From: Sulfuricella sp035530375
Lineage (GTDB): Bacteria > Pseudomonadota > Gammaproteobacteria > Burkholderiales > Sulfuricellaceae
Direction of reading: 5' to 3'
Length of the DNA stretch: 64,000 bases
NCBI GenBank assembly: GCA_035530375.1
Contig: DATKUY010000011.1
Coordinates: forward strand, 1-64,000
How positions within the stretch are numbered: the stretch's first letter is position 1; the number at the start of each line of letters is the position of its first letter. The notes beneath the pieces are model-generated. The model saw only the letters and a list, made by a program, of their open reading frames with translations. It did no database searches and was not told the origin of the DNA. The position numbers and the translations under genes were made by a program. This document shows positions 7,144 to 16,267 of the stretch, in pieces.

Positions 7144-9501
7144 ATGGCGGCGGAACAAAAAAACTTTCTGGACGAGGCGGTAACCGCTCATGGCAAATGG
7201 AAAATACGCCTCCGCAATTTCTCCATGGGTACGGAAACGATCAATCCGGAAGATGCCTCCAAAGACTGCCTTTGCGCCTTGGGCCAGTGGATTTACGGCG
7301 ACGCCGCAAAACACGCAAAAATGGAGGGCTTTGCCCAGCTGAAATCGGAGCACGCAAACTTCCACCGCTGCGCCGGGCAGATCGCCCACAAGATTGCCGG
7401 CGGAGAACAGAAAGATGCCAACCGGCTGCTGGATGACGAAAACTCGGATTTCAACATCGCATCCAAGCGCACCATCGCGGCGATCAAGCAGTTCAAATAT
7501 GTACTTGCCCATTCCACCAAGGGCCTGGCCAACATGAGCATCAAGGCCAAGCTGACCTGTCTCCTCGCCATTCCGATGGCGGCCCTGGTGATTTATACCT
7601 TCGCCGTGGCAAAAAACGAGTGGATACGCTGGCAAGCCTATACCTCGCTGGGACAGGCCATGGAAGTTTCGGTCAGCATCGGCGATCTGGCGCATCGTTT
7701 GCAGATCGAACGCGGTCTTTCCAGCGGCTTCACCCAATCGCATGGGGCGCGCTTCGGCGAAGAACTGAAAGTGGCACGGGCGGAAAGCGACAAGGAAGAT
7801 GCGGATTTGCGGCGTGTTTATGAAAAAACCGGGGCGATCTTGCCCGAGACAGTCCGGACGCCGCTGGGAAACGCGTTGAAGAGCCTGGACCAGCTCGCCG
7901 CCCACCGCGAAAAGATCAGTCGGCTGGAGCTGGATACCCCTGCCATGGCGGCAGCCTATTACACTAAGCTGATCGGCCAGTTGCTGGATGCAATTCCGCC
8001 GATTGCGGAACAGAGTAGCGATACGGGTATCGCGCTGGCAGTGACCGCCTATGACATGCTGGTGCAGGCCAAGGAGTATGCCGGCCAGGAAAGGGCGCTG
8101 CTGACCGGGGTCATGACAGCCGGCAAGTTCGATACCGAACGTCATCGCAAATGGGAGGATTTGCTCTCAAAACAGCAGGTTTATTTCAAGCAATTCGAGG
8201 TATTCTCCGCTCCGGATGTGCGGGATTTTTATAAAACCAAAACGGAAACACCGCCTTTCGCGGCGGTAGAGTCGCTCCGCAAGGCCGCCGACAACAGCGA
8301 GGGGCCAATGCCCGATGCCGGGGAATGGTTCAAGACTTCGACGGCCAGGATCGATTTGCTGCATGAGGCCGAGAATTTTGCCGCCAACCGCATCACCGCG
8401 CAAAGCAATGATCTGATTAGTGATGCAAAAGACGCATTCATTCTGCATGGTACGGTCAGTATCTGCGTTCTTCTTCTTACTGCCGCCTTCGGCTTCTGGA
8501 TCATGTCCAGCATCCAGAAAATACTGAAGCAGTTGTCCACGGGAATTCAGGCCGTAGAGGAAAGCGGCGACTTCGGCATCCGGATCAATGTTTCGACCAA
8601 CGACGAGGTCGGGCTGGCCGCCAAATCCTTCAACGATCTGATGGATTCCGTCCAGTCGGTCATCGGCGAGGTTGCCTATGCGGCGCGGATGGTCGCAACC
8701 AGTTCCGACCATATGTCCAATGCGCTGGAAACGCTCGAGACCAGCGCCAACAGAGAGTCGGAGGCAATCTCGTCGATGAGTGCGGCGGTCGAGGAGTTGA
8801 CCGTGAGCATCGGCATGGTGGTGGATAGCGCCACCGAAACGGAAAAACTGTCCGAGAAAACGTTGCAAGAACTGGTCTCGGGCGAGAAAGTCGTGCAGCA
8901 CGCCACCGAGGAAATGGCATTGATTACCTCAAGCGTGGACGGTTCGGCGCAGCACATCCAGTCGCTGGCGGAGCATTCCGGCCAGATCAGCAGCATCGTC
9001 AATGTCATCAAGGACATCGCCGACCAGACCAACCTGCTGGCGCTGAATGCCGCGATTGAGGCCGCACGGGCTGGCGAACAAGGCCGTGGATTTGCCGTGG
9101 TCGCGGACGAAGTACGCAAGCTTGCGGAAAGGACGACCAAGGCTACGACCGAAATCGGTTCCCTCATCGACCGGATGCAGCAGGAAACCGTTACTGCCGT
9201 TTCCAGCATGGAACTTTCGAAGCAGCAAGCCGGCAAAGGGCTCACTCTGGCACGGGAGGTAGCTGAAGCCCTGTCCGAGATCAGCGTGAACGTCCGGCAG
9301 ACAGGTGAACGCATTGTCGAAATCGCTGCCGCCACCAGGGAGCAAAGTGGCGCAACCCAGCAAATCGCGGTAGGCGAGGAGCAGATCGCCCAGATGGTGG
9401 AAGAAAACTACGGGGTGGTGAAAAGCATTGCCGACGCCTCGGTTGAACTCAAGCACCTGTCGGAAAGCATGCACCGCTCGGTGAGCCGTTTCAAGGTATA
9501 G
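7144..9501 (+). CDS. Methyl-accepting chemotaxis protein with N-terminal CZB and periplasmic NIT domains
   Basis: This 785-residue receptor opens with a cytoplasmic CZB zinc-binding domain: His16, Cys44 in CALGQW, His70 and His74 keep the spacing of the known three-His/one-Cys site. After a membrane helix (about 137-155) comes a NIT-type all-helical sensor region (about 160-430; QIERGLSSGFTQ is typical), the nitrate- and nitrite-sensing family. A second helix (about 435-458), HAMP and a full MCP signalling hairpin with NLLALNAAIEAARAGEQGRGFAV follow. CZB is more often found at the C-terminus. The ATG has GAGGGA five bases upstream, and an FNR-like site lies further upstream. Ligand assignment is by family only. 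Confidence 0.9.
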   Translation: MAAEQKNFLDEAVTAHGKWKIRLRNFSMGTETINPEDASKDCLCALGQWIYGDAAKHAKMEGFAQLKSEHANFHRCAGQIAHKIAGGEQKDANRLLDDENSDFNIASKRTIAAIKQFKYVLAHSTKGLANMSIKAKLTCLLAIPMAALVIYTFAVAKNEWIRWQAYTSLGQAMEVSVSIGDLAHRLQIERGLSSGFTQSHGARFGEELKVARAESDKEDADLRRVYEKTGAILPETVRTPLGNALKSLDQLAAHREKISRLELDTPAMAAAYYTKLIGQLLDAIPPIAEQSSDTGIALAVTAYDMLVQAKEYAGQERALLTGVMTAGKFDTERHRKWEDLLSKQQVYFKQFEVFSAPDVRDFYKTKTETPPFAAVESLRKAADNSEGPMPDAGEWFKTSTARIDLLHEAENFAANRITAQSNDLISDAKDAFILHGTVSICVLLLTAAFGFWIMSSIQKILKQLSTGIQAVEESGDFGIRINVSTNDEVGLAAKSFNDLMDSVQSVIGEVAYAARMVATSSDHMSNALETLETSANRESEAISSMSAAVEELTVSIGMVVDSATETEKLSEKTLQELVSGEKVVQHATEEMALITSSVDGSAQHIQSLAEHSGQISSIVNVIKDIADQTNLLALNAAIEAARAGEQGRGFAVVADEVRKLAERTTKATTEIGSLIDRMQQETVTAVSSMELSKQQAGKGLTLAREVAEALSEISVNVRQTGERIVEIAAATREQSGATQQIAVGEEQIAQMVEENYGVVKSIADASVELKHLSESMHRSVSRFKV

Positions 9502-9532
9502 CTGTCTGCCGGGCGACCGGCGGATGGTCGCC

Positions 9533-10129
9533 CTAAACCTTCTGAGCGATGATCGTGGCAAATACTTTTTCGGTATTTTCCGGCGCGGGAAAACTCTGGC
9601 AGCTTAATTCCAGCACCTTCCAGCCCGCGAAATGACGAGCGAGTTCATCCCGGCCAAACAGGGTGTAATGGCCCGGCTCGAACATGCCCATGTAGGTTGT
9701 GCCCTCGATCAGGACATTGATCGCGGCGCGGCCGCCCGGTTTTACGTGCTGTTTGATATCCTCGAGCAATTCCAGCGCCCGCGCCCGGTCGAAAAACATC
9801 AGCAGCCCGATTGCCGCTATGGCGTCGAACTGGCCTGATACCCGGTAACTGCCCAAATCAGCCTGGATACCCTGAAGGGCCAGATTTTCGTCGGCCGCCA
9901 CCTGCTGAATATGCGCAATTGCGGCGGGACTGGCATCGACGGCAACCACAGTTGCGCCGCTCCGGGCCGCCGCCATGCTCAGATTTCCCAGGCCGCAACC
10001 CAGATCCAGAACATCCCCCGTCAGGTATTTTAATGCGGCCTGCTCGAATGGGTTGAGGGCAAAATTCTGCTCGTGGATTTGCTTCCGGAACTGGGAATCG
10101 AAAAACGAAACTGAATGGCTGATGGTCAT
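9533..10129 (-). CDS. Class I SAM-dependent methyltransferase (TehB-like)
   Basis: The 198-residue protein has a Rossmann methyltransferase core: motif I VLDLGCGLGNLSMAAARSG (about residues 40-58), motif II VVAVDASPAAI, and a motif IV-like FDAIAAIGLLMFF. The general shape is that of the TehB/UbiE-like small methyltransferases. The acceptor is unknown. Its start overlaps the lipA stop (TGA within ATGA), so it is the last gene of the lipoate operon. Confidence 0.8.
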   Translation of the reverse strand: MTISHSVSFFDSQFRKQIHEQNFALNPFEQAALKYLTGDVLDLGCGLGNLSMAAARSGATVVAVDASPAAIAHIQQVAADENLALQGIQADLGSYRVSGQFDAIAAIGLLMFFDRARALELLEDIKQHVKPGGRAAINVLIEGTTYMGMFEPGHYTLFGRDELARHFAGWKVLELSCQSFPAPENTEKVFATIIAQKV

Positions 10130-11073
10130 TTTATAGCCTCAACATCGACGCCCGCTTCGCGGGCTTGTCTGTCTGCGTGGTAGCTCGATCGCACCATCGG
10201 CCCACAGGCGGCGTTGGAAAAACCCATTTCTGTCGCCGCCGCCGCAAACCGGTCGAACTGCGCCGGTTCGACAAAGCGCGTCACCGGCAGGTGGTGGCGG
10301 GTCGGTTGCAGGTACTGGCCGATGGTCAGCATTTCCACGCCATGGGCGCGCAGGTCGCGCATTACTTCCAGAATTTCCTCGTCGGTTTCGCCGATCCCAA
10401 CCATCAGGCCGGACTTTGTCGATATGCCCGGATGGCGCTGTTTGAACGTCTGTAGCAGTTGCAGCGAATGGGCGTAATCGGCGCCGGGGCGGGCCTGTTT
10501 GTACAGGCGCGGCACGGTTTCCAGATTGTGGTTGAGCACATCGGGCAGGTCGTTGCTCAGGGCTTCCAGCGCGGCATCCAGCCGCCCGCGAAAATCCGGC
10601 ACCAGGGTTTCGATGCGGGTTTGCGGCGACTGCGCGCGCACTGCCCGGATGCAGGCGGCGAAATGACCGGCGCCGCCATCGCGCAGGTCGTCGCGGTCGA
10701 CGCTGGTGATTACGACGTATTTCAGTCCCATGAGGGCGACCGAGGAGGCGATCTGCTCCGGTTCCTGCAAGTCGGGCGGTAGCGGCGTGCCGTGGGCGAC
10801 GTCGCAGAACGGGCAGCGGCGCGTGCACAGGTCGCCCAGGATCATGAAGGTGGCGGTGCCGTGGCTGAAGCATTCGCCGATATTGGGGCAGGACGCTTCC
10901 TCGCACACCGTGTGCAGATTGCGTTCGCGCAGGATCTGCTTGATCTCCTGGTATTTGGCCGAAGTCGGCGCTTGCGCGCGAATCCAGCTCGGCTTGCGCA
11001 AAGGCGCCGCAGGCACGATCTTGATCGGGATGCGTGCGGTTTTTTCCGCGCCTGTTTGTCTGTTTTCAGCCAT
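10126..11073 (-). CDS. lipA: Lipoyl synthase
   Basis: This radical-SAM enzyme inserts two sulphurs into octanoyl groups on lipoyl domains. All cluster ligands are present: CEEASCPNIGEC for the auxiliary [4Fe-4S] cluster that donates sulphur, CTRRCPFCDV for the radical-SAM cluster (CX3CX2C), and the C-terminal Ser in VRSSYHA. The ATG at 11073 (315 residues) is preferred because AGGA lies six bases upstream; a longer frame would begin inside a palindromic repeat. It lies downstream of lipB, separated by that repeat. Confidence 0.95.
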   Translation of the reverse strand: MAENRQTGAEKTARIPIKIVPAAPLRKPSWIRAQAPTSAKYQEIKQILRERNLHTVCEEASCPNIGECFSHGTATFMILGDLCTRRCPFCDVAHGTPLPPDLQEPEQIASSVALMGLKYVVITSVDRDDLRDGGAGHFAACIRAVRAQSPQTRIETLVPDFRGRLDAALEALSNDLPDVLNHNLETVPRLYKQARPGADYAHSLQLLQTFKQRHPGISTKSGLMVGIGETDEEILEVMRDLRAHGVEMLTIGQYLQPTRHHLPVTRFVEPAQFDRFAAAATEMGFSNAACGPMVRSSYHADRQAREAGVDVEAIK

Positions 11074-11109
11074 TGTCATTCCTAAACCGGCAAAGCCGGA
11101 ACCAAAAAA

Positions 11110-11215
11110 TTTTACCGCAGAGGCGCGGAGACGCTGAGAAAAACAACGCAAGGGGGAAACAAACCAGGAGAGCCAAGCCTTTCTCAGCGAAACCTCCGCG
11201 TCCTCTGCGGTTAAA
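11110..11215. repeat. Intergenic long inverted repeat, family B copy 1
   Basis: The left arm begins ACCGCAGAGGCGCGGAGACG and the right arm ends in the matching CCTCTGCGGTTAAA, with about 50 bases between. A second copy lies at 42932-43010. It separates lipB from lipA and reaches the last codons of lipB. Confidence 0.8.
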
Positions 11216-11861
11216 GATTTTGTCTCAATTTTCCAATTAATTTTTCACCGACAACCTCAAGATTATCGGTGACACCAGTATCGCGGCACTGCGTTACCGC
11301 CAGCCCTGCATAACCGCAGGGGTTGATGGTGGTGAACGGCGCCAGGTCCATGTCCACGTTCAGGCACAGGCCATGGTAGCAGCAGCCGTTTTTGATGCGC
11401 AGGCCCAAGGCGGCAATCTTGGCTTCACCCACATAAACCCCCGGCGCCTTGTCGCGTCGCTCGGCAAAAACATGATATTCCGCCAGCAGGTCGATCACGG
11501 CCTGCTCCATGCGCCGCACCAGCTCCTTGACGCCGAGGTTGCGCCTTTTCAGGTCGAGCAGGAGATAGACCACGACCTGCCCCGGCCCGTGGTAGGTGAT
11601 CTGGCCGCCGCGGTCGATTTTCACGACCGGGATGTCGGTGGCGCGCAACAGATGCTCCGGCTTGCCGGCCAGACCCAGGGTATAGACCGGGGGATGTTCC
11701 AGCAGCCACAGTTCATCCGGGGTTTCCGGCCCGCGCATGGCGGTGAAATCCTGCATCGCACGCCAGGTCGGCAGGTACTCGACCAGACCTAAATGCCGGG
11801 TGACGGGTAATGGGTGATGGGTAATGGGCGGAGCGCGCCTCGCCACCGGATTGTTTCCCAC
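11211..11861 (-). CDS. lipB: Octanoyl-[acyl carrier protein]:protein octanoyltransferase
   Basis: LipB moves octanoate from ACP to lipoyl domains, the step before LipA. Signatures are RGGQITYHGPGQ, the Lys in GEAKIAALGLRI and the catalytic Cys in NPCGYAGL. The core starts at about HLGLVEYLPTW. No ATG, GTG or TTG lies close to it: the nearest candidates are GTG at 11846 and 11861 and ATGs at 11879 and 11882, all inside a palindromic repeat. The start given here (GTG 11861) is uncertain, and the first about 20 residues are repeat-derived. Confidence 0.85.
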   Translation of the reverse strand: MGNNPVARRAPPITHHPLPVTRHLGLVEYLPTWRAMQDFTAMRGPETPDELWLLEHPPVYTLGLAGKPEHLLRATDIPVVKIDRGGQITYHGPGQVVVYLLLDLKRRNLGVKELVRRMEQAVIDLLAEYHVFAERRDKAPGVYVGEAKIAALGLRIKNGCCYHGLCLNVDMDLAPFTTINPCGYAGLAVTQCRDTGVTDNLEVVGEKLIGKLRQNL

Positions 11862-11898
11862 CCATTCCTCATCACTCATCACTCATCACTCATCACCC
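11797..11898. repeat. Intergenic inverted repeat, family C copy 1
   Basis: The left arm is built of GGGTAATGGGTGATGGG-like units and the right arm of TCACTCATCACTCATCACC-like units. Related elements lie at 21086-21155 and 22616-22697. It fills the gap between ybeD and lipB and encodes the N-terminus of the annotated LipB. Confidence 0.75.
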
Positions 11899-11899
11899 C

Positions 11900-12166
11900 C
11901 TACAGCGCCATCGCCACCATCGGATGGCTGCTGATCTCGCGGTACAGCGCATCGAGCTGGGCCTGCGAAACGGCGGTGATGGTGCAGGTCAGGGAAACGT
12001 ATTTGCCGGCGCTGCTCGCTTTCATTTCCATGCTGGCGGGAACGAAATCGGGCGCGTGGCGCAGCACGATCCCGAGCATGGCGTCGGCAAAGCCATCCTT
12101 CGCTTCGCCCATGATTTTGACCGGGAAGGCGCAGGGGAATTCGAGCAGGGTGGTTTGTTCCGTCAT
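11900..12166 (-). CDS. ybeD: DUF493 / YbeD-family protein
   Basis: The protein has 88 residues and is a DUF493 (YbeD) member: TLLEFPCAFPVKIMGEAKDGF at the N-terminus and SLTCTITAVSQAQLDALYREISSHP in the second half, with an ACT-like beta-alpha fold expected. YbeD is widely linked to lipB and lipA, as here, and its molecular role is not established. Its ATG overlaps the dat stop codon (ATGA), showing tight coupling. Confidence 0.9.
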   Translation of the reverse strand: MTEQTTLLEFPCAFPVKIMGEAKDGFADAMLGIVLRHAPDFVPASMEMKASSAGKYVSLTCTITAVSQAQLDALYREISSHPMVAMAL

Positions 12167-13008
12167 TTGCGCATCACGTTGTTCTTGTAATCCTGATAGA
12201 GGCGGTGCATCTGCCGGAACAGCGGGCCGGGCAAGCCGTCGCCGACGGGTTGGCCGTCGAGGTGGGTGATCGCCAGCACTTCCTTGGTGGAGGAAGTCAG
12301 CCACAGTTCCTGTGCCGACCTGACCTCGGCTTCGGCGATGTGTCGCACTTCGCACGGGATGCGGGCGGAAGCAGCCAGTTCCAGAATCACATCGTAGGTG
12401 ATGCCGGGCAGCATCAGGTTGTCTTTCGGCGGCGCCAGCAGCGTATTGCCGCGCACCACGAAGATGTTGCTGGCGGCGCCCTCGGTAAGAAACCCGTCGC
12501 GCAACAGCAGTGTTTCCGCCGCGCCGGCATCCACCGCCATCTGGCGCAGCAGCACGTTGGGCAGCAGGGAAATGGCCTTGATATCGCAGCGCAGCCAGCG
12601 GTTGTCGGCGGCGCTCACCACGGCCACGCCGCTTGCCACCAGTTCCGGCGGCGAGGTTACCAGCGGGTTGCTCATCATGAACACGGTCGGCGCAGCGTCC
12701 GGCGGGAAGGCGTGGTCGCGCCTGGCCACGCCGCGCGTGACGTGGAGGTAGAGCGACTGGTCCTCGTCGGGATTGAGCGCAATCAGTTCCTCGATCAAAC
12801 GCACCCATTCTTTCGCGCTATGAGGATTGGCGAGACGAATGCCGTCCAGGCTGTGTTGCAGGCGGGCCAGGTGTTCATTGAGGCGAAACGGGCGGCGCGA
12901 GTAAACCGGGATGAGTTCATAGACACCATCGCCGAAGATGAAGCCGCGGTCGAGCACCGGCACGCAGGCCTCTTCCAGGGGCATGAACCGGCCGTTGAGA
13001 TAGATCAT
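12163..13008 (-). CDS. dat: D-amino-acid aminotransferase
   Basis: This 281-residue protein is a fold-type IV PLP enzyme (D-alanine transaminase / branched-chain type). It begins MIYLNGRFMPLEEACVPVLD and shows RGFIFGDGVYE, the PLP lysine in LRCDIKAISLLPNV and the phosphate-binding TEGAASNIF. D-amino-acid transaminases make D-glutamate or D-alanine for peptidoglycan, which fits the neighbouring dacA. Distinction from aminodeoxychorismate lyase rests on length and context. ATG overlaps the dacA stop, and its own stop overlaps ybeD. Confidence 0.9.
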   Translation of the reverse strand: MIYLNGRFMPLEEACVPVLDRGFIFGDGVYELIPVYSRRPFRLNEHLARLQHSLDGIRLANPHSAKEWVRLIEELIALNPDEDQSLYLHVTRGVARRDHAFPPDAAPTVFMMSNPLVTSPPELVASGVAVVSAADNRWLRCDIKAISLLPNVLLRQMAVDAGAAETLLLRDGFLTEGAASNIFVVRGNTLLAPPKDNLMLPGITYDVILELAASARIPCEVRHIAEAEVRSAQELWLTSSTKEVLAITHLDGQPVGDGLPGPLFRQMHRLYQDYKNNVMRK

Positions 13009-14141
13009 TTGAACCACAGCTTGATGCCGTCCCAGCCGCGCTTGAACAGGTTCGCCGCAGACACGCCTTCCAGCGCCACCAGCGGATATTCGGCATAGGG
13101 CTTGTCGTTCAGGGTCAGGTGGATTACACCGATCTGCTGCCCCGCGGAAATCGGCGCCAGCAGCGGCTGCTTGCTGACCAGTGTGGCTTTCAGGCGCGCG
13201 TACTGGCCCTTTGGCAGCGAAACGAACAGGTCCTGGGAAACGCCGGCCTTGAGGCTGTTGACGCTGCCTTCCCACACCGGCAGGGTGGCGACAACCTGCC
13301 CCCTCTGGTACAGATGGTGAGTGTCGAAATTCAGGAAGCCGTAATTCAGCAGCTTCTGGCTTTCGCTGGCGCGCATGCTTTCCGAAGACGTGCCCAGCAC
13401 CACCGAAATCAGCCGCCGCGATTCGCGTTTCGCCGAGGCGATCAGGCAGAATCCGGCAGATTCGGTATGCCCGGTCTTCATGCCGTCGACGGTGGGGTCC
13501 TGCCACAGCAGGCGGTTGCGGTTGGCCTGGGTGATTTTGTTGTACTTGTATTCCTTCTGCGAATAGATCGGATAAAACTCGGGGAAGTCGCGAATGATCG
13601 CCCGCGCCAACAAACTCAGGTCATGCGCCGTGGTGTAGTGCTGAAGATGGGGAAGCCCGGTGACATTCATGAAATGGGTATTTTTCATGCCGAGGCGTTG
13701 CGCTTCCTGGTTCATGCGGCGGACGAACTCCTCTTCGTTGCCGGAGATGCCCTCCGCCAGGGCGATGCTGGCATCGTTGCCCGATTGCACGATCATGCCG
13801 CGTATCAACTCGTCCACGGTAACCGGTGTTTTCGGGTCGATAAACATGCGGGAGCCTTCGGCCTGCCATGCGCGTTCCGACACCGGTAGCGTCTGGTCGA
13901 GCTTGATGACCCCTTGGTGCAGGGCGGCAAAGGTCAGATAGGCCGTCATCAGCTTGGTGAGCGAAGCTGGCTCCATTCGTTCATCGCCGGCCTGCTGTCG
14001 CAAAGTCTGGCCGCTGAGATAGTCCACCAGGACATAGGCACGGGCGGCAATGTCCGGCGCAGGCGGGGTGACGGTGGCTTGCGCAGCGGCAAAGACCGGC
14101 GCGGAAGCCAACAGGAAAACCAGTAAGCAGAGTTTTTTCAT
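13005..14141 (-). CDS. dacA: D-alanyl-D-alanine carboxypeptidase (PBP5/6 type)
   Basis: The protein has 378 residues with a Sec signal peptide (about residues 1-19, cleaved near AFA). The penicillin-binding motifs SLTK (catalytic Ser, about 61), SGN (about 120) and KTGHT (about 223) are all present, followed by the PBP5 C-terminal beta domain and an amphipathic membrane-anchoring helix at the end (LFKRGWDGIKLWFK). It removes the terminal D-Ala from pentapeptides in the periplasm. It sits between rlpA and dat in a cell-wall cluster. Confidence 0.95.
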   Translation of the reverse strand: MKKLCLLVFLLASAPVFAAAQATVTPPAPDIAARAYVLVDYLSGQTLRQQAGDERMEPASLTKLMTAYLTFAALHQGVIKLDQTLPVSERAWQAEGSRMFIDPKTPVTVDELIRGMIVQSGNDASIALAEGISGNEEEFVRRMNQEAQRLGMKNTHFMNVTGLPHLQHYTTAHDLSLLARAIIRDFPEFYPIYSQKEYKYNKITQANRNRLLWQDPTVDGMKTGHTESAGFCLIASAKRESRRLISVVLGTSSESMRASESQKLLNYGFLNFDTHHLYQRGQVVATLPVWEGSVNSLKAGVSQDLFVSLPKGQYARLKATLVSKQPLLAPISAGQQIGVIHLTLNDKPYAEYPLVALEGVSAANLFKRGWDGIKLWFK

Positions 14142-14161
14142 GGGAGCGAATCGTTTGAAAA

Positions 14162-15160
14162 TTAGCGTGTTGTCAGAACCGCTTTTATGTTGAGCGAATT
14201 TTTGATCGCGGAAGCGATCCGGCTGGCCTCGGCCACGCTCGGGTAGGGACCGGCGCGCACCCGGAACAGTCCGTCGGCGGAATAAATCTGCAGCTTGTCG
14301 GAAAACTGCGCCAGTTCGATCTTGAGCCGGTCGCGGAAATGCTCGGCATTTTCCTGCATGCCGAATGCGCCGAGCTGAACAAAATGGCCGCTCGCCGCAT
14401 ACGATTCCGCATGGGTTTTAGCTCGTAGCGGATCGGAGTCCCCTTGTGGGGCTGCGGCTTCCGCAGGCGCGGCCAGCGGCTGTGCCTTTTCCGCCGCCGG
14501 CGCGACAGCAGGAAGCGCTTCAGGCTGCTTTGGCGCAGCCGCGTAGACCGGTGCAGCGGAGTAATTGGCCGGATCGATCGATTCCACCATGACCGGCGTG
14601 CTACCGCCCGCGAGCACGCCGAGCTTGTAGGCGGCGGTGTAGGACAGATCGATCAGGCGGTCGCTGTGGAACGGGCCGCGATCATTGATTCGCACCACGA
14701 CCGATTTGTTGTTCTTCAGATTGGTGACGCGCGCATAGCTCGGCAGCGGCAAAGTGGCGTGCGCGGCCGTCATGCCGTACATGTCGTAAACCTCGCCGAT
14801 CGAGGTTTTTTGCCCATGATAGCGTCGGCCATACCATGAAGCGATACCGGTTTCCTTGTAGGGCTGCAGGCTGGTGAAGGGGGTATAGGTTTGCCCCAAT
14901 ACGGTATAGGGCCGGCTGGTGGCCTTGTTCAGCGGCTCCACTCGGGGCACGGCATCCGGGATGGCATCCAGATTGGCGGGCGGGTTGTCGCCCGGGCCAT
15001 CGTTGAGATAGTAGCCGCCGCCTTTTTTGGCCATAACGGCAGGCGAGGGTTTCTCCGGCTTCCAGATGGCGACGGGCGTGTCCTGCCGCGGCATGATGCT
15101 GCCGCATCCGGCCAGAAGAACGGCAAGCGGGGATAACAACAGCCAGCGATGGGTTTTCAT
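14162..15160 (-). CDS. rlpA: Septal ring lytic transglycosylase RlpA, lipoprotein
   Basis: This 332-residue protein starts with a lipoprotein signal ending in LLAGC, so it is probably anchored to the outer membrane. A double-psi beta-barrel domain (about residues 100-190; GIASWYGRRYHGQKTSIGE and VRINDRGPFHSDRLIDLS) carries the lytic transglycosylase residues, and a SPOR domain (about 255-330) binds denuded glycans at the septum. A Pro/Ala-rich linker joins them. The start abuts the rodA stop codon. Confidence 0.95.
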   Translation of the reverse strand: MKTHRWLLLSPLAVLLAGCGSIMPRQDTPVAIWKPEKPSPAVMAKKGGGYYLNDGPGDNPPANLDAIPDAVPRVEPLNKATSRPYTVLGQTYTPFTSLQPYKETGIASWYGRRYHGQKTSIGEVYDMYGMTAAHATLPLPSYARVTNLKNNKSVVVRINDRGPFHSDRLIDLSYTAAYKLGVLAGGSTPVMVESIDPANYSAAPVYAAAPKQPEALPAVAPAAEKAQPLAAPAEAAAPQGDSDPLRAKTHAESYAASGHFVQLGAFGMQENAEHFRDRLKIELAQFSDKLQIYSADGLFRVRAGPYPSVAEASRIASAIKNSLNIKAVLTTR

Positions 15161-16267
15161 TTATGACTGCACCAGTTTTCTGTGGGTTTGAATACTCATC
15201 AACATACCAAATCCGACCAGCAGTGTCACCATGGAAGTCCCTCCGTAGCTGATCAGCGGCAGCGGCACCCCGACCACGGGCAAAATGCCGCTAACCATCC
15301 CCATGTTGACGAAAGCGTAGGTAAACAGTGTCAGCGTGATGCTGCCCGCCAGCAGCCGGCTGAACAGGGTCGGCGCCTTGGCGGCGATAATCAGGCCACG
15401 GCCGATCACCAGGACGTACAGTGTCAGCAGGATGAGATTGCCGGCCAGGCCGAATTCTTCGGCAAAGACGGCAAAAATGAAGTCCGTGGTGCGCTCCGGC
15501 AGAAAATCGAGGTGCGCCTGCGTCCCGTTGAACCAGCCCTTGCCGAAAATTCCGCCGGAGCCCAGTGCGATGTTCGACTGGATGATGTGGTAACCGGCGC
15601 CCAGCGGGTCCTGGGAAGGGTCGATCAGGGTCAGGATGCGCTGGCGCTGGTAGTCGTGCAGCAGCGACCACAGAATCGGCGCGCTTGCCGCGCCGGCTGC
15701 CACTAGCCCGAGGATGACGCGCCAGTTCAGGCCGGCCAGGAACAGCACGTAGAAGCCGGCGGCGGAGATCAGCAGGGCGGTGCCGAGGTCGGGCTGTTTC
15801 ACAATCAGCCCCACCGGCAGCGCCAGCAACAGAGTGGCAACACTGAAATCTTTGAAATTGAGGGTTTTTTCGCGCTTGTCCAGATACCAGGCGAGCATCA
15901 GCGGCACGGCGAGTTTCATCCCCTCCGAGGGCTGGATCCGGGTGATGCCGATATTCAGCCAGCGCCGCGCTCCGTGGCTGACGTCGCCGAACAGCGCGAC
16001 GCCAATCAGCAGCAAAAGACCCAGCACATACGCCGGCAAGGCAAGCCGCGCCAGATGTTGCGGCGGCACATTGGAAATTACCCACATTAAAGTCAGCGCC
16101 ACAACCATGTTGACCATCTGGCTGGCGGTCTTGCCCATATCCTGGCCGGATGCGCTATACAGCACCATCAGGCCGAGCGCCATTAGTGCCAGAATGAAGC
16201 TTAGCAGCGGGCCGTCAACGTGTGCGGCCAGACCCAACTGGATCTGCCGCAGATTGATTTTAATCAT
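15161..16267 (-). CDS. rodA: Rod-shape peptidoglycan polymerase RodA (SEDS family)
   Basis: The 368-residue SEDS protein has about ten transmembrane helices. Conserved blocks include LGTALLI, the catalytic-loop region AVFAEEFGLAG and the terminal LPLISYGGTSMV. RodA polymerises lipid II during side-wall elongation together with PBP2, encoded immediately upstream and overlapping by eight bases. Length and motif spacing are standard. Confidence 0.97.
   Translation of the reverse strand: MIKINLRQIQLGLAAHVDGPLLSFILALMALGLMVLYSASGQDMGKTASQMVNMVVALTLMWVISNVPPQHLARLALPAYVLGLLLLIGVALFGDVSHGARRWLNIGITRIQPSEGMKLAVPLMLAWYLDKREKTLNFKDFSVATLLLALPVGLIVKQPDLGTALLISAAGFYVLFLAGLNWRVILGLVAAGAASAPILWSLLHDYQRQRILTLIDPSQDPLGAGYHIIQSNIALGSGGIFGKGWFNGTQAHLDFLPERTTDFIFAVFAEEFGLAGNLILLTLYVLVIGRGLIIAAKAPTLFSRLLAGSITLTLFTYAFVNMGMVSGILPVVGVPLPLISYGGTSMVTLLVGFGMLMSIQTHRKLVQS

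Noticed and set aside
12163..13506. A 447-codon version of the D-amino-acid aminotransferase
   Set aside because: The extra N-terminal 166 residues are antisense-like sequence within dacA in another frame; the family start is MIYLNGRF at 13008.
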